Below, piece after piece: positions 47,316 through 59,057 of a stretch of DNA of 64,000 nt. Below the pieces are notes generated by a model. The model worked only from the letters and a program-made list of their open reading frames with translations. It made no database searches and was not told the origin of the DNA. This stretch comes from Cryptomeria japonica (taxonomy: Eukaryota; Streptophyta; Pinopsida; Cupressales; Cupressaceae): the NCBI RefSeq assembly GCF_030272615.1, contig NC_081407.1, positions 372,952,998 to 373,016,997 on the forward strand. Reading direction: 5' to 3'. The translations under genes and the position numbers were made by a program. How positions within the stretch are numbered: the stretch's first letter is position 1; the number at the start of each line of letters is the position of its first letter.

Positions 47316-47341
47316 ACTTTACATCGATAGCTTTGCTTTTG

Positions 47342-47432
47342 ATGTGTGGTTGTTTGGAATTGACAACAATAGTGGCTAGCAAAGCGGGCATTGTAGATGC
47401 AGCCACAACATATATGCATTTACATGTGAGTA
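47342..47432 (+). pseudogene. fragment resembling the BURP gene 5' end
   Basis: ATG 47342 opens MCGCLELTTIVASKAGIVDA. The BURP locus at 7640 opens MNLGCLELT and, after a one-base shift, VAASGA. The DNA is identical over 17 bp (47348-47364 and 7649-7665) and about 75 percent identical over the next 25. Here the frame continues without the shift to a donor-like cat/gtgagt at about 47432, but no BURP domain follows. It is a duplicated 5' piece of a BURP paralogue or of a sequence both loci captured. Confidence 0.5.
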
Positions 47433-47439
47433 CTTCAAA

Positions 47440-49500
47440 TCACATCACCTGTTTTCTATCTTTGTTTTGATTATCCTTCCATGGTTTTTTCAAAAGAAAA
47501 AATTATATATATATATATATTTTAAAAATTGATCTTTTAAGAAGGTATTTATAATTTTTAAGTTTAAATGTAATTTATTTTATTTTATATAATAATTTGA
47601 ATATACATTATTTAATTTTATTTTAAATATTTTTAAATGAATGATGATTTTATTTTTTTAAACATTAAATAAATAAAAATATATTTGAAAAAAAAATGGT
47701 GGCAGTTTTCATATCTCTAAATTTTAAGTAAGGTCAAGTCTAATCAACAAGATTAGAGATTAAAACAAGGTTTAATGGAGCCACACTACTCGGTAGTGAG
47801 GACTCCACCAGTGGGGGGGGATCATGGTCATCTTGTTTTCTCTGTACATTAATGAAGATAGAACTATCATCAAGTGACTCCTCCTTCTTTTTGGTTTTCA
47901 TCTATAGATTGTTGAGCATGGACATGAGAGAGAGATGGTAAAACATTAGTGAGAAAAAAAGTTGTCAAAAATCAACTAGCCAAGAGCACCACATCTATAT
48001 AATGGAAATTGAGAAGATTGAGACTATTTATGAATAGATTGATCCCTATCTATTTTAGGAGATTAAGAACCATGTGACTAGGAGACATGATTGCTTTTGG
48101 TAGGCTAGCTACATCCACATAAGGGAGTGACCTTACTGGGATGCAAAGGATGACAACACTCCAAAAACTATAGAAGATGCATTACCCTAGTAATCTAAAA
48201 GAATTTATAGATAACAAATTCATGTACAAATCTATTTTATTGTATCTAAGTCTCCTTAAAAACACTAGAGAAAATCATGGTTTTTTATGTAATAAACAAA
48301 GCTTATCAACTACACAACTAGTGAAAATAACATAATTTTTGTCGTAACAATTGCTAAAAACAACATGTACCCTAAAAACATGTCGAATCTAAAAACCATA
48401 TGCTATGTAAGTAGCAAATACTTAAATGACTTGAAGGAATCATGCATTCAAGTCTATGCTTCCTAGACTCCAATACAAACTAAAAAGAGGCAATTGAGAA
48501 TATTATAATTTATTTATTTTAAAATATTTATAATTATTTCTACAATAAATTAAAAATAAATAATGTAATATGTGTTATTTTTAATTTTTTTTTATATATA
48601 TACTTCTATTTTCATGACATTAAGATTTTTTTTCAATTTTTAAATTTTTTTTCAAACGGCTATATCATAAACTTTATGATTTTTCATTTTTTATTTTTTA
48701 TTACAAAATTTTATTTAAGATATTTGATTGATTCCTAATTTAATGATCAATGCCATTTAATATATAAATCAATGGTCCAATCAAATATATAATGGTAAAA
48801 ATTATGTAACTTGCGTTTTTCTTTATTATTCTAAACTCATTTTATTTAGATTGCCCCTTATGCATTGACTGGTATACAAATGGTATGCTATTACAAGAAT
48901 CAAAATTATAATGGGTCAAATACACATCTCATGCTTATTTTTAGTCCAACTTACAAGCCATTTGGCATGCCTATTTCACCTTTCTACTTTTTCCATCTTG
49001 ATGTGAGATTTTTTTATATTTTGAGTATCAGTCCTTCACCATTGTTTGTCATCCTCTTGGATCACTTTTCCTTCTTTCATATTAATACTATTATCACTTA
49101 CCTTAATTTGTACAGGCACCCAAAAGAGGTCAAGGTTGCATTGAAGACCCATGAACTAATGGTGCAGCCAAGTCTAGGGATAAGTTTAGATAAGCACCAA
49201 GTAATAAAAAGCTATACTTTATTCCAACACATAAAATATCTATTATCATTATTCAACCCGATTCTATTAAAATTCATGAAAAAAACTTTCATTACACAAC
49301 TTGGCTCCCACCCCTCTAATCTCTTTGATTTTCTATTTTCCTCTGTACGAAATAAACCTGTTCTTTATTCATAGTCAACAATTTAAACTTTCAAAAAGAA
49401 TTTGAATGGTCACCCAATGTCTTGGTCCAAACAAAGTCATCCTTGTGGAAACCTTCTATTCTTGGTCCATTAGGTCTTCTAAATATCTTAAGTTTTTTGG
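47440..49500. other. AT-rich intergenic DNA with coding-like traces
   Basis: No supported gene. Between about 47980 and 48190 one frame has coding-like phrases (EIKNHVTRRHDCFW, YWDAKDDNTPKTIEDAL) with stops, suggesting an unidentified relic. A 169-codon plus-strand frame at 48865-49374 is hydrophobic, AT-driven and probably fortuitous. Confidence 0.4.
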
Positions 49501-49506
49501 TGATAT

Positions 49507-49740
49507 CAAGTTTCAACAAACTTATGAGTTTGTGAACTTGGATAGTTTTCCATTCAATATAAGTTTTCTATTTTACAGTGAAAACAAGTTTCAACAACCT
49601 TGTGAGTTTGCAAACTTCAATTATTGTTGAAACAAAAGTCTTTAAAACACTTAAGCGTTTCCTTCTTTCCTCTTTCGTCTGATGATAATTTCTTTTCAGT
49701 AAAGTATAGATTCAAGAAACTAATAAGTTTGCAAAGTTGA
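49507..49740. repeat. three short dispersed direct repeats
   Basis: The phrase caagtttcaacaaacttatgagtttg near 49508 recurs as acaagtttcaacaaccttgtgagtttg near 49586 and, more diverged, as attcaagaaactaataagtttgc near 49708. Confidence 0.65.
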
Positions 49741-49949
49741 GGATATGCTAAAATAAATCTACTTGAATTAAACTTGATAGTATTGAACCAGAAGTGCAAT
49801 GCAATAATTGGAAAAGAAAAATAATATTTTTGGCGGAGAGGATCACATGTGCACTCAAATGCTCCTACATCATACATTCTATGTAGGAAAAATATTACAT
49901 GGGTTCGGATCTCATGAACATTTTGGGCAATATAGAATGGAAATTTCAT

Positions 49950-49958
49950 ACTTTCCCT

Positions 49959-50023
<65 letters not shown>

Positions 50024-50732
50024 CATATCTCTTCCTTACCCCTTTTCTCTTTCTCTCCCTCATTCTCTCTCTCTCCATATCTCTTCCTTCCCCCTTTTCT
50101 CTTTCTCTCCCTCATCTTCTATCTCTCCTCCCCTCTCTATATCCTCTCTTATTATCTTTCCTTCCCCCTATCTCTCCTATTTCTATCTCTCCCTCCCTCT
50201 CTCCCTCCTTATCCTCCTATCTATCTCTCTATCTCTTCTCTGTCTCACCCCCACCGCCCTTCTCTCTCCACATCTCTCCATATCACCATTATTCTCTTTC
50301 TTGAGCTCTCTTTATCCCACTATTTCTCTCTACATGTATCCATCTCTAATTGTCTCTCTAGTTATCTCTATTCATCAATCTCCTCTCTCTCTATCTACAT
50401 CTCCTAATATGTCTATCTCTCTATCTCTCTATTTCTTTATCTCTATCACTTTGTCCCTTCCTCTCCATATCGCCCTCTTTATCCCCCTATCTCTCTATCT
50501 CCACCTGACTCTCTCTATTTTTTATAACCCTCTTCCTTTCTCACTCTATATTCATCTTTAGTTCTATCTTGATCTCTCCATCTCTATCTGTAGACATGTC
50601 TCCCTCTCTTTATTGATTCATCTCTCTCCCTCTTCCTAGACCTCTATGTCTATATCTCTTTGCCTCTCTATCTTTATCTCTATAGAAATTAATTAATTTA
50701 TCTCTATCTTGTCATCTCTCCATCTCTCTCGA

Positions 50733-50797
<65 letters not shown>

Positions 50798-51352
50798 TAT
50801 CTCCCTCTATATATCACTTCCTATCTCTATACTTATCTTTATACCACTCCCCCTCTCCCTTTATTTACTTATCTCTTCCATCTCTATGCATCCCTCTCTC
50901 CTCTCTCTGTTTATCTTTCCCTCTCATTCTCTCATGTATCCCTTTCCTTCTCCTTCTCCAATCCAACTCCATCTCTCATCTCACTCCTCCCCCCCTCTAT
51001 CTCACCCTCTTTTTTACCCCTATCTCTTCCTCTCTCCCTCTCCCCCTATTTAAAATATAACATGAGGTTGTTGGTAATGGAGCATAATTATCTCTCTCTC
51101 TCTCTCTAAATGTTATTTCTTGTGTCTTTATCTTTATCTCAAAATACCCATCTCAGTGATTGTCTCCATCTTTATCACACTCTGTCCCACCCACTCTATA
51201 TTTCACAAGTTATATCTAGTTTTCCTCTCCTTTCTATTTCTATTTTTACCTCTTTCTATTCCTATTTCTCCCTCTCTCCCTCTTTCTATCCCCATCTACC
51301 CCTCTCTTCTCTCCTTTTTATATCTTTCTACTTCTCTCTCTCTAACTCATAT

Positions 51353-51436
<84 letters not shown>

Positions 51437-51478
51437 CTTGTTTCTCCCTCCATATCTCTATCTCTGTCTCTCTATCTT

Positions 51479-51536
<58 letters not shown>

Positions 51537-51972
51537 AACCCTTCTCTGTTACTTGTCTCTGTCACCATATTTCTCTCACTCTTGCCCCCTCCATCTCTAT
51601 CTAGAAGCCATATATATCTGTCCCCCTCACCATTAATATATCATTATCTCCACTTCTTTCTATCTTTTTCACTCCACTCTCTTGTACGATATGTCTATCT
51701 CTCTATTTCTCTCTATCTTCTTTCTCCTCTCTCTCCCTATCATTCCCTCTTCATCTCTCTATCTATTTATCTCTCTCATCTCTCCATCTAATTCTATCCA
51801 TATTGTTACCCACATCTATGTCCTCACCTTTCTATCTCCCTCCCTAACCCTCTCCATCTCTCTATATTTCCCTATATCTATATCTCTCCCTCTCCCTATC
51901 TACTTCTCCCTATCTCTCCCTCCCTCATTCCCTCATTATCCCCCTATCTATATCTTTATTGCTACCTATCTC

Positions 51973-52022
<50 letters not shown>

Positions 52023-52430
52023 TCTATTTGTCTACATCCAATTCTCTCTATTTGTCTATCTTTTTATCTCTCTCCTTCTCTCTCTCTCCCTCTTTCTCTA
52101 TCCCTCCTTTTTGACCTCTTATTCATCTATTTTCCACTCTGTATCCATCTCTCCATATTTATTCTTTCACATATCCATCAATCTCTATTTGTTTATTTGT
52201 CTACCTCTTCTACCACTATATCTCTCCCCCTCTCGATATATCACTTCCTATCTTTATCTTTTAATCTCTCCCTCTCTCTCTTTCTATTTATTATTCAAGC
52301 TTCCACATCTATCTAATCCTATCTGCTCTCTCTCTTTACCTCTTCAAATCTCTCTCCTTTCCTCTATCTTGCTCTCCTCTTTCTCTTTCTTCATCTCCAT
52401 CTCCATCTCCATCTCCATCTCCATAGCCTT
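49950..52430. repeat. 2.5 kb pyrimidine-rich microsatellite domain
   Basis: The top strand is overwhelmingly C/T. It is made of CT and TCTCCC words, with pure CT tracts at about 49969-50021, 51355-51383, 51482-51534 and 51971-52019. An AC tract lies at 51384-51434 and a TA tract at 50738-50794. Long Ser/Leu/Pro frames across it are artefacts of composition. A 27 bp non-repetitive motif, aatataacatgaggttgttg and following, interrupts it at 51054-51080 and recurs after its end at 52721-52747, suggesting large-scale duplication of the block. Confidence 0.95.
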
Positions 52431-52706
<276 letters not shown>

Positions 52707-52747
52707 CTCACCCGATTGCAAATATAACACGAGCTTGTTGGTAATGG

Positions 52748-53500
52748 TAGTTGATTATCTTCCTAATTCAAAGGTTTTGTTTCAGTTATTATTGGATCCT
52801 TGTAAGAAGATGCAAAGTGGATTTGAAGCTATTACTTCTCCATTTAGACCTTTGTTGCACAAACAACATCATTTTCTAAATGGCCTACCAATTGATCTCA
52901 TGTACTAAAGAAATTTATGAGATAGAAATTTATGTCTATCTCATGGCCTACCAATTGAATTCATGTACTAAAGAAATTTATGCAAAAAATTGAACAAATT
53001 TATCCTAATTGACCTTCCACACCTCTTTGGCATACCCATTGCAGAGAGAAACTTTGGGAGGGCATTGCTGCTGATCCATGACCAGTCTTAAACCACACAT
53101 ACTAAGCAACATATTAAGCCTAGAGGATGTCAGTCAACTGTGAGTGTTTAACACTTTAAAACCTAAAAATGTAAGCTTAGTGTGTGTGATTTAAACCATT
53201 CCCTTATCCACCTAACCTAACAAAATGCCATACATGTGGTATTGCTTTTTTCTCACCCATAGCATTCATCCTAGTGAAGAAATATGTATGCCGGACGCGT
53301 GGATGGCCTTGGTGCTCTCGTTTTTGGGCCTGCATTAGGAAGGAAGGAGGGAAGTTGAAGAGGACGAGCTGGAATGACATAGAATAAAAAAGAGAAAAAA
53401 AAAAAAAAAAAGGGAGAAAGGAGGCCCACACAGTTATGTGTGTAGGTACATTGTGACGTACAGAGATTTGTGATTAGGAAGTCATCAATTCAACATATTG
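52748..53500. other. unassigned spacer
   Basis: The phrase tcatggcctaccaatt near 52940 repeats an upstream ggcctaccaattgat near 52882. No gene recognised. A poly-A run is at 53396-53412. Confidence 0.4.
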
Positions 53501-53608
53501 ATCATTACTGTTTAAAAATACCTCCAATAACTTAGTAACTTAGTTTCTGCTGTGAGTTTAACATACGATATTGTCAGGAACATGGAAAAAAAAAACATCA
53601 TTTAATAC
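53501..53608. repeat. 108 bp direct repeat, left copy
   Basis: It is identical base for base to 54552-54659, including the 10-A run. It begins atcattactgtttaaaaata and ends catcatttaatac, and flanks the plastid-like insert. Confidence 0.95.
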
Positions 53609-53860
53609 TTTAATTGATCTGATTAGATAGATCGGTCTAATCCTTGAAAACATTCTACATTCTGTTTCGCCATCTTGGATGGAATGGAAAATAGGGTTTT
53701 TTTATCATTCCAAATCCAAATTACGAGAATGTGCACAATTCCTTTCCTGAACCAGGGTATTCATAGGAGAGGTTTGGAACCTATATAGAAATATAGCTTT
53801 TTTTTCTCAAAATATAGACGAGAGTTGAAAGATCCTTCAACTCTGTTGAATATAATGATA

Positions 53861-53882
53861 GAACGAATCACACTTTTACCAC
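53861..53882 (-). pseudogene. plastid trnG-UCC 5' exon fragment
   Basis: The minus strand reads GTGGTAAAAGTGTGATTCGT plus two bases, the D-arm-to-anticodon part of the first exon of plastid trnG-UCC as I know it. The preceding acceptor-stem bases (normally GCGGGTATAGTTTA) are absent and replaced by unrelated sequence, so no functional tRNA can form. Confidence 0.65.
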
Positions 53883-54383
53883 CAATAGGGAAAAAAGGAA
53901 TTTTTAGATTCTAATAAGAATTTAATGCAAGTTCCTATCATCGTATTTCCCTATTCCTGAATAATTCAATAGGAGATGGTTCCTTTTAAATCCGCCCCTT
54001 ACCTTATTGTTTTTACTCTTGCAAGAACAATCCTTTATGGATATTCAAAATAATACCCTATTACTTAAGTAATATTTTTTTTTAGTAACCACTCTATAAT
54101 AGCTGTTAGAATTATTAACACATTCCTTAGAATGGTTCAAATGATTTTGTCATAGTTTTTCTTTATGAATAGAAAATGAAAATTATGATCATTTTCATAA
54201 AAATTATCCACTCTTAGTCTTTGAAATCTCTTTTTTACCCTTCCAATATGATCTATCCATTTTCAATCTAGAACATTTCATCCAGATTATAGCCTGAAAC
54301 AGCCAGAATCATTAAAATAAATAACTAGAAGTGCTTATCTATTATCTTATATAATAAATAGTGATTGGAGAGGAAATAAAAAA

Positions 54384-54479
54384 ATGATATCACTAGGTCA
54401 AATTTTGATAGCCCTTTTAGCTGCTTTTATAGTATTATTTTTAGCTCTCAGATTAGCTAGAGCACTGTATGCTTCATAA
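54384..54479 (+). pseudogene. psaM: psaM-like plastid ORF (photosystem I subunit M)
   Basis: The frame encodes 31 residues, the usual PsaM length. It has a single membrane span (LIALLAAFIVLFLALRL), an opening MISLGQI and an ending RLARALYAS. PsaM proteins share a Q-I--AL--AF core and an LALRL---LY tail. PsaM is a small thylakoid subunit of photosystem I that helps trimer or core assembly. In the nucleus, without a transit peptide, this copy is expected to be silent. Psb30/ycf12 and other small plastid membrane proteins were considered and fit less well. The frame is intact, which argues for a young insertion. Confidence 0.55.
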
Positions 54480-54551
54480 TTTGGTTAATTATTCTTATCT
54501 AGGGAAGATAATGGCCTGGCCAGATACTGGCCGGGCTAGAGAAAGCGGAAA

Positions 54552-54659
54552 ATCATTACTGTTTAAAAATACCTCCAATAACTTAGTAACTTAGTTTCTG
54601 CTGTGAGTTTAACATACGATATTGTCAGGAACATGGAAAAAAAAAACATCATTTAATAC
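54552..54659. repeat. 108 bp direct repeat, right copy
   Basis: Identical to 53501-53608. Beyond it a further duplication of about 33 bp (54649-54681 and 54682-54716, tcatttaatacg ... tcttttctcagt) extends the repeated end. Confidence 0.95.
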
Positions 54660-54716
54660 GAAATTTTTTCTTTTCTCAGTATCATTTAATACGCGGAGAT
54701 CTTTTCTTTTCTCAGT

Positions 54717-55894
54717 TCAAAATGTCTTTATATGGATAATCCAATAGAACACTAAAGTAGTAGGGCCAACTAGAAAATAATAAAAACCAATATTCAGTCA
54801 CAGAGAGAGACCGAAATCGATATCCGTTCAGCTGCAACCTCAAACTATTCACCATAAATAGCAGATCTAAAATATTTAAGTTTCTTCGTAGGCATTTGTA
54901 GGTTTTAAAGTTTAAATGAAGTTATTTTGATCCATCTTGTTTATTCAAATTTGCAAAATCAAACGCGCGGCTGGTTTCCTTCGAGTAAATTTTCGTCGTG
55001 AAATCACGTCAGAATATTTGATTTGCTTCAACCGCCATTCTCTAAAAAACTTTGTTCCCTGCATTTAAATAATTCTGAAATGACTAACAGGAGTGCCACC
55101 TAAAACTATATATGTATTTATTTTAATGGATTATATCTAATACTCTAAAAAATAAATTGATATATAATACTTATTTATTGTAAAAAAATATTTTTATGTA
55201 ATCTGATGTATGATTAAAAAGGATTTCCACTTATTATTTTTTAAGACAATTTTCTTAAAACTTTGACGGGGTGCCATGGCTCACTGTGGAATACATAGTG
55301 TACATTCTTCTGGTTTCTTGTAACTTCCTCAAGTTAAAATGCATATTATTTCTCTTTCTTGCTTACAGAGTTAGTTTTGAATGTAAAGTTTAAACTCCAA
55401 AGATTTTAATAGTGCAAGTAATTGTTTTGGATGGCTAAGATATTATTGTCATTCTTTTGGTTAAATATCTTACACCAAAATCTTCTAAAATTCTTTCAAT
55501 AAAAGAAATAATCCTAAATTTTACATAAATCTGTCACAATTTTATTTTATTCATTCTATTTTTATTTTATTTTTAATTATACCTAACATTCTTGAATTTT
55601 ATTTCTAGCCAATCATTAAATTTTAACAGATTTAATATAAAAGTTGTATGAGCTCTTCTATTTTTTAGATCTACCCAATTAATTTATAATTTAAATCATT
55701 TATTTTATTTTATTTAAACATCTATTTAGTTTGTTCATATTAAAAAATAAGTATATTTTTTAAATTATAATTTATATCAATTTAATATAATGTATATATA
55801 AATATACTAATTAATAAAAATAAATTTAATAAAAAAAATATTATAAAATTTTTATAAATATAATTATATAATTTGAAAAATTCAATATATATTA
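54717..55894. other. AT-rich intergenic DNA
   Basis: No gene recognised on either strand. Confidence 0.4.
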
Positions 55895-55931
55895 CTATCG
55901 GCTAAGCTAGTATATATTTATTAGCCGATAG
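55895..55931. repeat. perfect 11 bp inverted repeat
   Basis: ctatcggctaa and ttagccgatag are separated by 15 nt of AT-rich DNA. It marks the abrupt change from AT-rich DNA to the more balanced sequence leading into the LINE. Confidence 0.85.
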
Positions 55932-56747
55932 ACTATGGGCTTTTGAGTCCAGAAAGATTATTTTCTCTTCGGAATTTTGTCAGCCTGTTTGCTTGGTTGC
56001 TTCCTCCCGGCAGGTTTTTTTGGCATCCACATTTGAGGTTGGCGTGGCTGTTTGCTGACAAAGGAAATCAAATTAAGCATGAATTGTTCTTCCGTGGAGA
56101 ACTGCTGGCCAGGAGCGGCAAAAGATCTTTTCACGTCATTCTTTCCACTAATAAAGGGACCTACAAAGGTTATTTCAATATTTATTATGCCTCTTTCTTT
56201 TCACTTTACCCTTCTGTGTTGTTCTTGCAGCTAGGGTTTGAGACTGGCCGATTCCAAACATTTCAAATGCGAGTTTCAATTTTATTTTGGCTTTTTGATG
56301 CGAGTTTCACGTTTGGTCTTCTGGTGAGGATTCAAGTCTCACTATAAGTTTCAAATTTATTTTGATTTAATTTAGTTGTGTCTGTTTTTACGACCTTGCT
56401 TATCCCCTGCCTTTTTATGAACATTGATATGGTGCTTTTTCCATGAGAAATATGTGCACTGTACTTCAAATTCTGTTCTAATCTGAATGTGACATTGCTG
56501 AATTGTTAAAGTCTCCAAATGGAGTTTGCTTTTAGCATTTTTTTGACTTTCAGCAGTAAGTAAATAGTAAATATTAATTACTCTGAAATATATATATAGA
56601 TTGCATTCCTTCATTTTTATGCATTTTAGGGTGTGGAATCTGTCTTTATTTTCAGAAAATGCAAGCAGTAATGGAAGATACTGAAATGGAGAAATGTGAT
56701 TTTATTTCTATTAAAATTGAAAAAGACTTTTACAAAAAGACATAAGT
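55932..56747 (+). other. possible LINE 5' leader or unassigned exon-like DNA
   Basis: From 55943 to 56345 the plus strand is open (134 codons, non-ATG opening) and not AT-dominated. Possible donor ctacaaag/gttatt and acceptor ttcttgcag occur near 56167 and 56230. No family was recognised. Its position directly before ORF1 suggests a LINE 5' UTR, but a separate gene fragment cannot be excluded. Confidence 0.35.
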
Positions 56748-59057
56748 ATGGCTGATCGCTTTTCTGGTTCCCACGGCCTCCGAGCCTTTGCTTGGTCCAA
56801 ACCTCTTTATCCTTCTCGGCTCCATACCCCAAATCACCGCTCTCTTGAAGGTCATCTTCAACCCCCTCGGCTTTATGCCTTTGAAGGTCGTCCTCATCAC
56901 TCCAAGTTTCAAAGAGGTTTGAAGTATTCCCCCTTAAATCAGAAAAATGTGAGTAATCTTGCTTCTTGGGTGAACAAGGTTGTAGCTGGAGCGAATTGAA
57001 TCCCTCTCCAATATCCTCACAACTTTTGGCTCCATAAACGATTGGCTAGAGAAAATGGGGCCTCTGAGTTAAGTATGCGAACTCGCTCATGTGATCTTCG
57101 AGGGAATGCAAAGCTTTCGGGCTCTGCCACTTTAGCAAAGATTGGCTTTTCCTTTTCTCCAACATAAAGAGTCCCAGCTAAAAACTCTTTCAATGTTTCC
57201 AAAAGAAACCAAGGTTTGGGAGGTCTTAGATTGAATGGTAAGAGCCCTTCATTTTCTTCTAATGTTAGAGAATCCTCCTATTTATCCTTTAATAGGCCTA
57301 ATGGGAAGCAAGGCCTGGGAGGTTCTAGAAAGTATGGTAAGAAGGTGGGATGGAAAGACCTCCCCCTTCCATTGTCATCAGTTTTAAAAGTCGTCTCAGC
57401 CAAGGTTGACTAGAAGAAGAAAGGTCCTGGCAGTAAGCTCTTTGTCTTGCCTTCGGATGCCATGAATCCTAATATAGGATGTCTAAAGGAGAATGCCCTT
57501 TTTGTTACATGGTGCAGGCTTGGGGGGGAATTCCAAGACATCATAAATTGGTGGCTCTCTTCGTTTCTCGGTATGGTTTCAGTTTTCCCTTTGCAAAATG
57601 ATTATTTCTTAATTGAGTGTATAGACTCCACACTTGGAGACACGAACTTGAATGGTAGTCCCTTGTTCTATTGTGGGTCGACCTTTCACCTCTTTGAATG
57701 GAAGCCTTGCTTTGATCCTTTGAATAATAGGATAAAAAAATCACTGGTTTGGCTATCTCTAGTTGGACTTCCGTCTGAATTTTGGTGCGTTGAGGCACTT
57801 CTAAAGATTGGTGATGCCCTGAGCTATTTAATGGGTATTGAAGAGGATTTCCTCAATGAAAAAATACGGATATTGCAAACATATATGTCGAAATAGACCT
57901 TGAGATAGGATTTTATGGTGAACTAGATATTGTCTCTAAGGTGGGCAGATGGAAATAAAAATTTAGTAGGTTATCCAAAGCAATTTTAGGTAAATATATT
58001 CTCAGAAACCAACTTTTAAATAGTAACTCTATGCAAGGATCAAGGGGTTCGGTCCTTTAGTTAACTGATCATAATCGTCCTTCAGCTTTGCAGCATAAAC
58101 TCCAACAAGTTCAAACTTCTCAAGTTGGTTTCCCCTCTTTTGACTAGGTTGGTGTGAACCAGACTCAACATCAGGACCTTAACAAGGAGTTTCAGGTTCT
58201 TGTAGGTCCTTTGTTAGATGGCTCTCCTCATTTGGAGCCTTTTGGAGATGTCCTAGAAGATGTTCATCCTCCATCCCCCTGGTCAATATCTCATCCTTTC
58301 CCCAAAATCAAAATTGAAGGATAGAAATCTTTCCAAGAAATCTTATAGCTTAGGCAATATTCCCCCATAAAACCGGGGTGCGTTTAACATCTTTATTTCC
58401 AGGCCTAGGAAAGCCTCCAAAAAAAGGAACCGAGTGAGAAGGTTACATGTGGTAGAGAATTCTTCTTTGGTTATTTGTTCCAAGGATAAGGACGTAGCTT
58501 TATCTAATATTCTTTTTGAAGTAGAAACTATAAAGGGAGATATCATTTAGGAGATGAATGAAGTTAATGATCCTTTTATTGATGATCTCATGGCTTCCAA
58601 GGAATCACATATTCCTTCCGCTAGCAAGTCTAAGAATCCCTATTCTGTTCCCTCCTTTTGTGATTCCCAGCTGAAGAGAAATGTTATGAATCTCTCCTTA
58701 GAATCTCCAACTTTGTTGTTGGACTCCCCTCATTTGCATATCCCCTGCCTTGGATCAAACCTAGACACAAATCCTCAGAAGCTTTTTGCAGAATATCTTA
58801 ATGAGGATGAGGACATAGATCTAGTGATGGAGACTCCTCTTGCAACTTTATACTAAACAATTAAAGAAAAGAGAAAACTCGACATCAAACAATTGATGGA
58901 TGACAAACTATTTCCTGAGTATGGGTTTCTTTCCCCTAAAAGAGGTAGGAAGACCTACATAGAGCAACTTATAAGGGAGGAAGAATCAGAGGATCAAGCA
59001 AAAATCACTGATATATGGAAAGTAGGGAAGGGATCCCCCCTTCCTGAACAACAATGA
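56748..59057 (+). pseudogene. LINE ORF1, DUF4283-type RNA-binding protein
   Basis: ATG 56748 opens MADRFSGSHG. The same frame is followed to the TGA at 59055-59057, with stops at 56997-56999, 57411-57413, 57894-57896 and 58854-58859 among others. A local frame change follows 57896, where FYGELDIVSKVGRW continues in another frame. The block FLIECIDS...PLVWLSLVGLPSEFWCVEAL-type sequence around 57600-57830 is the DUF4283 core of plant LINE ORF1 proteins, with the diagnostic GLP-x-x-W. The C-terminal part is acidic and ends KRGRKTYIEQLI...GSPLPEQQ, typical for the family. It would bind LINE RNA. The final stop overlaps the ORF2 start. Confidence 0.85.

Larger units (their letters stand above)
53609..54551. 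other. plastid-derived insertion (NUPT), about 0.94 kb
   Basis: Two plastid signatures lie inside: a trnG-UCC 5' exon piece on the minus strand and a psaM-like frame on the plus strand. In several non-angiosperm plastomes trnG-UCC, ycf12 and psaM lie close together, which fits. The AT-rich but structured wording of the remainder looks plastid-like. The trnG piece is cut off before its acceptor stem, so the insert is rearranged or partial. It is bounded on both sides by an identical 108 bp nuclear sequence. Confidence 0.7.

Noticed and set aside
48865-49374. 169-codon plus-strand frame
   Set aside because: Phe/Leu/Ile-rich product of AT-rich DNA, no family signature, no homologous copy in the window.
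53609-54551. Composite transposon with 108 bp terminal repeats
   Set aside because: No transposase, no TG/CA or inverted ends, and plastid sequence inside point to organelle DNA insertion.
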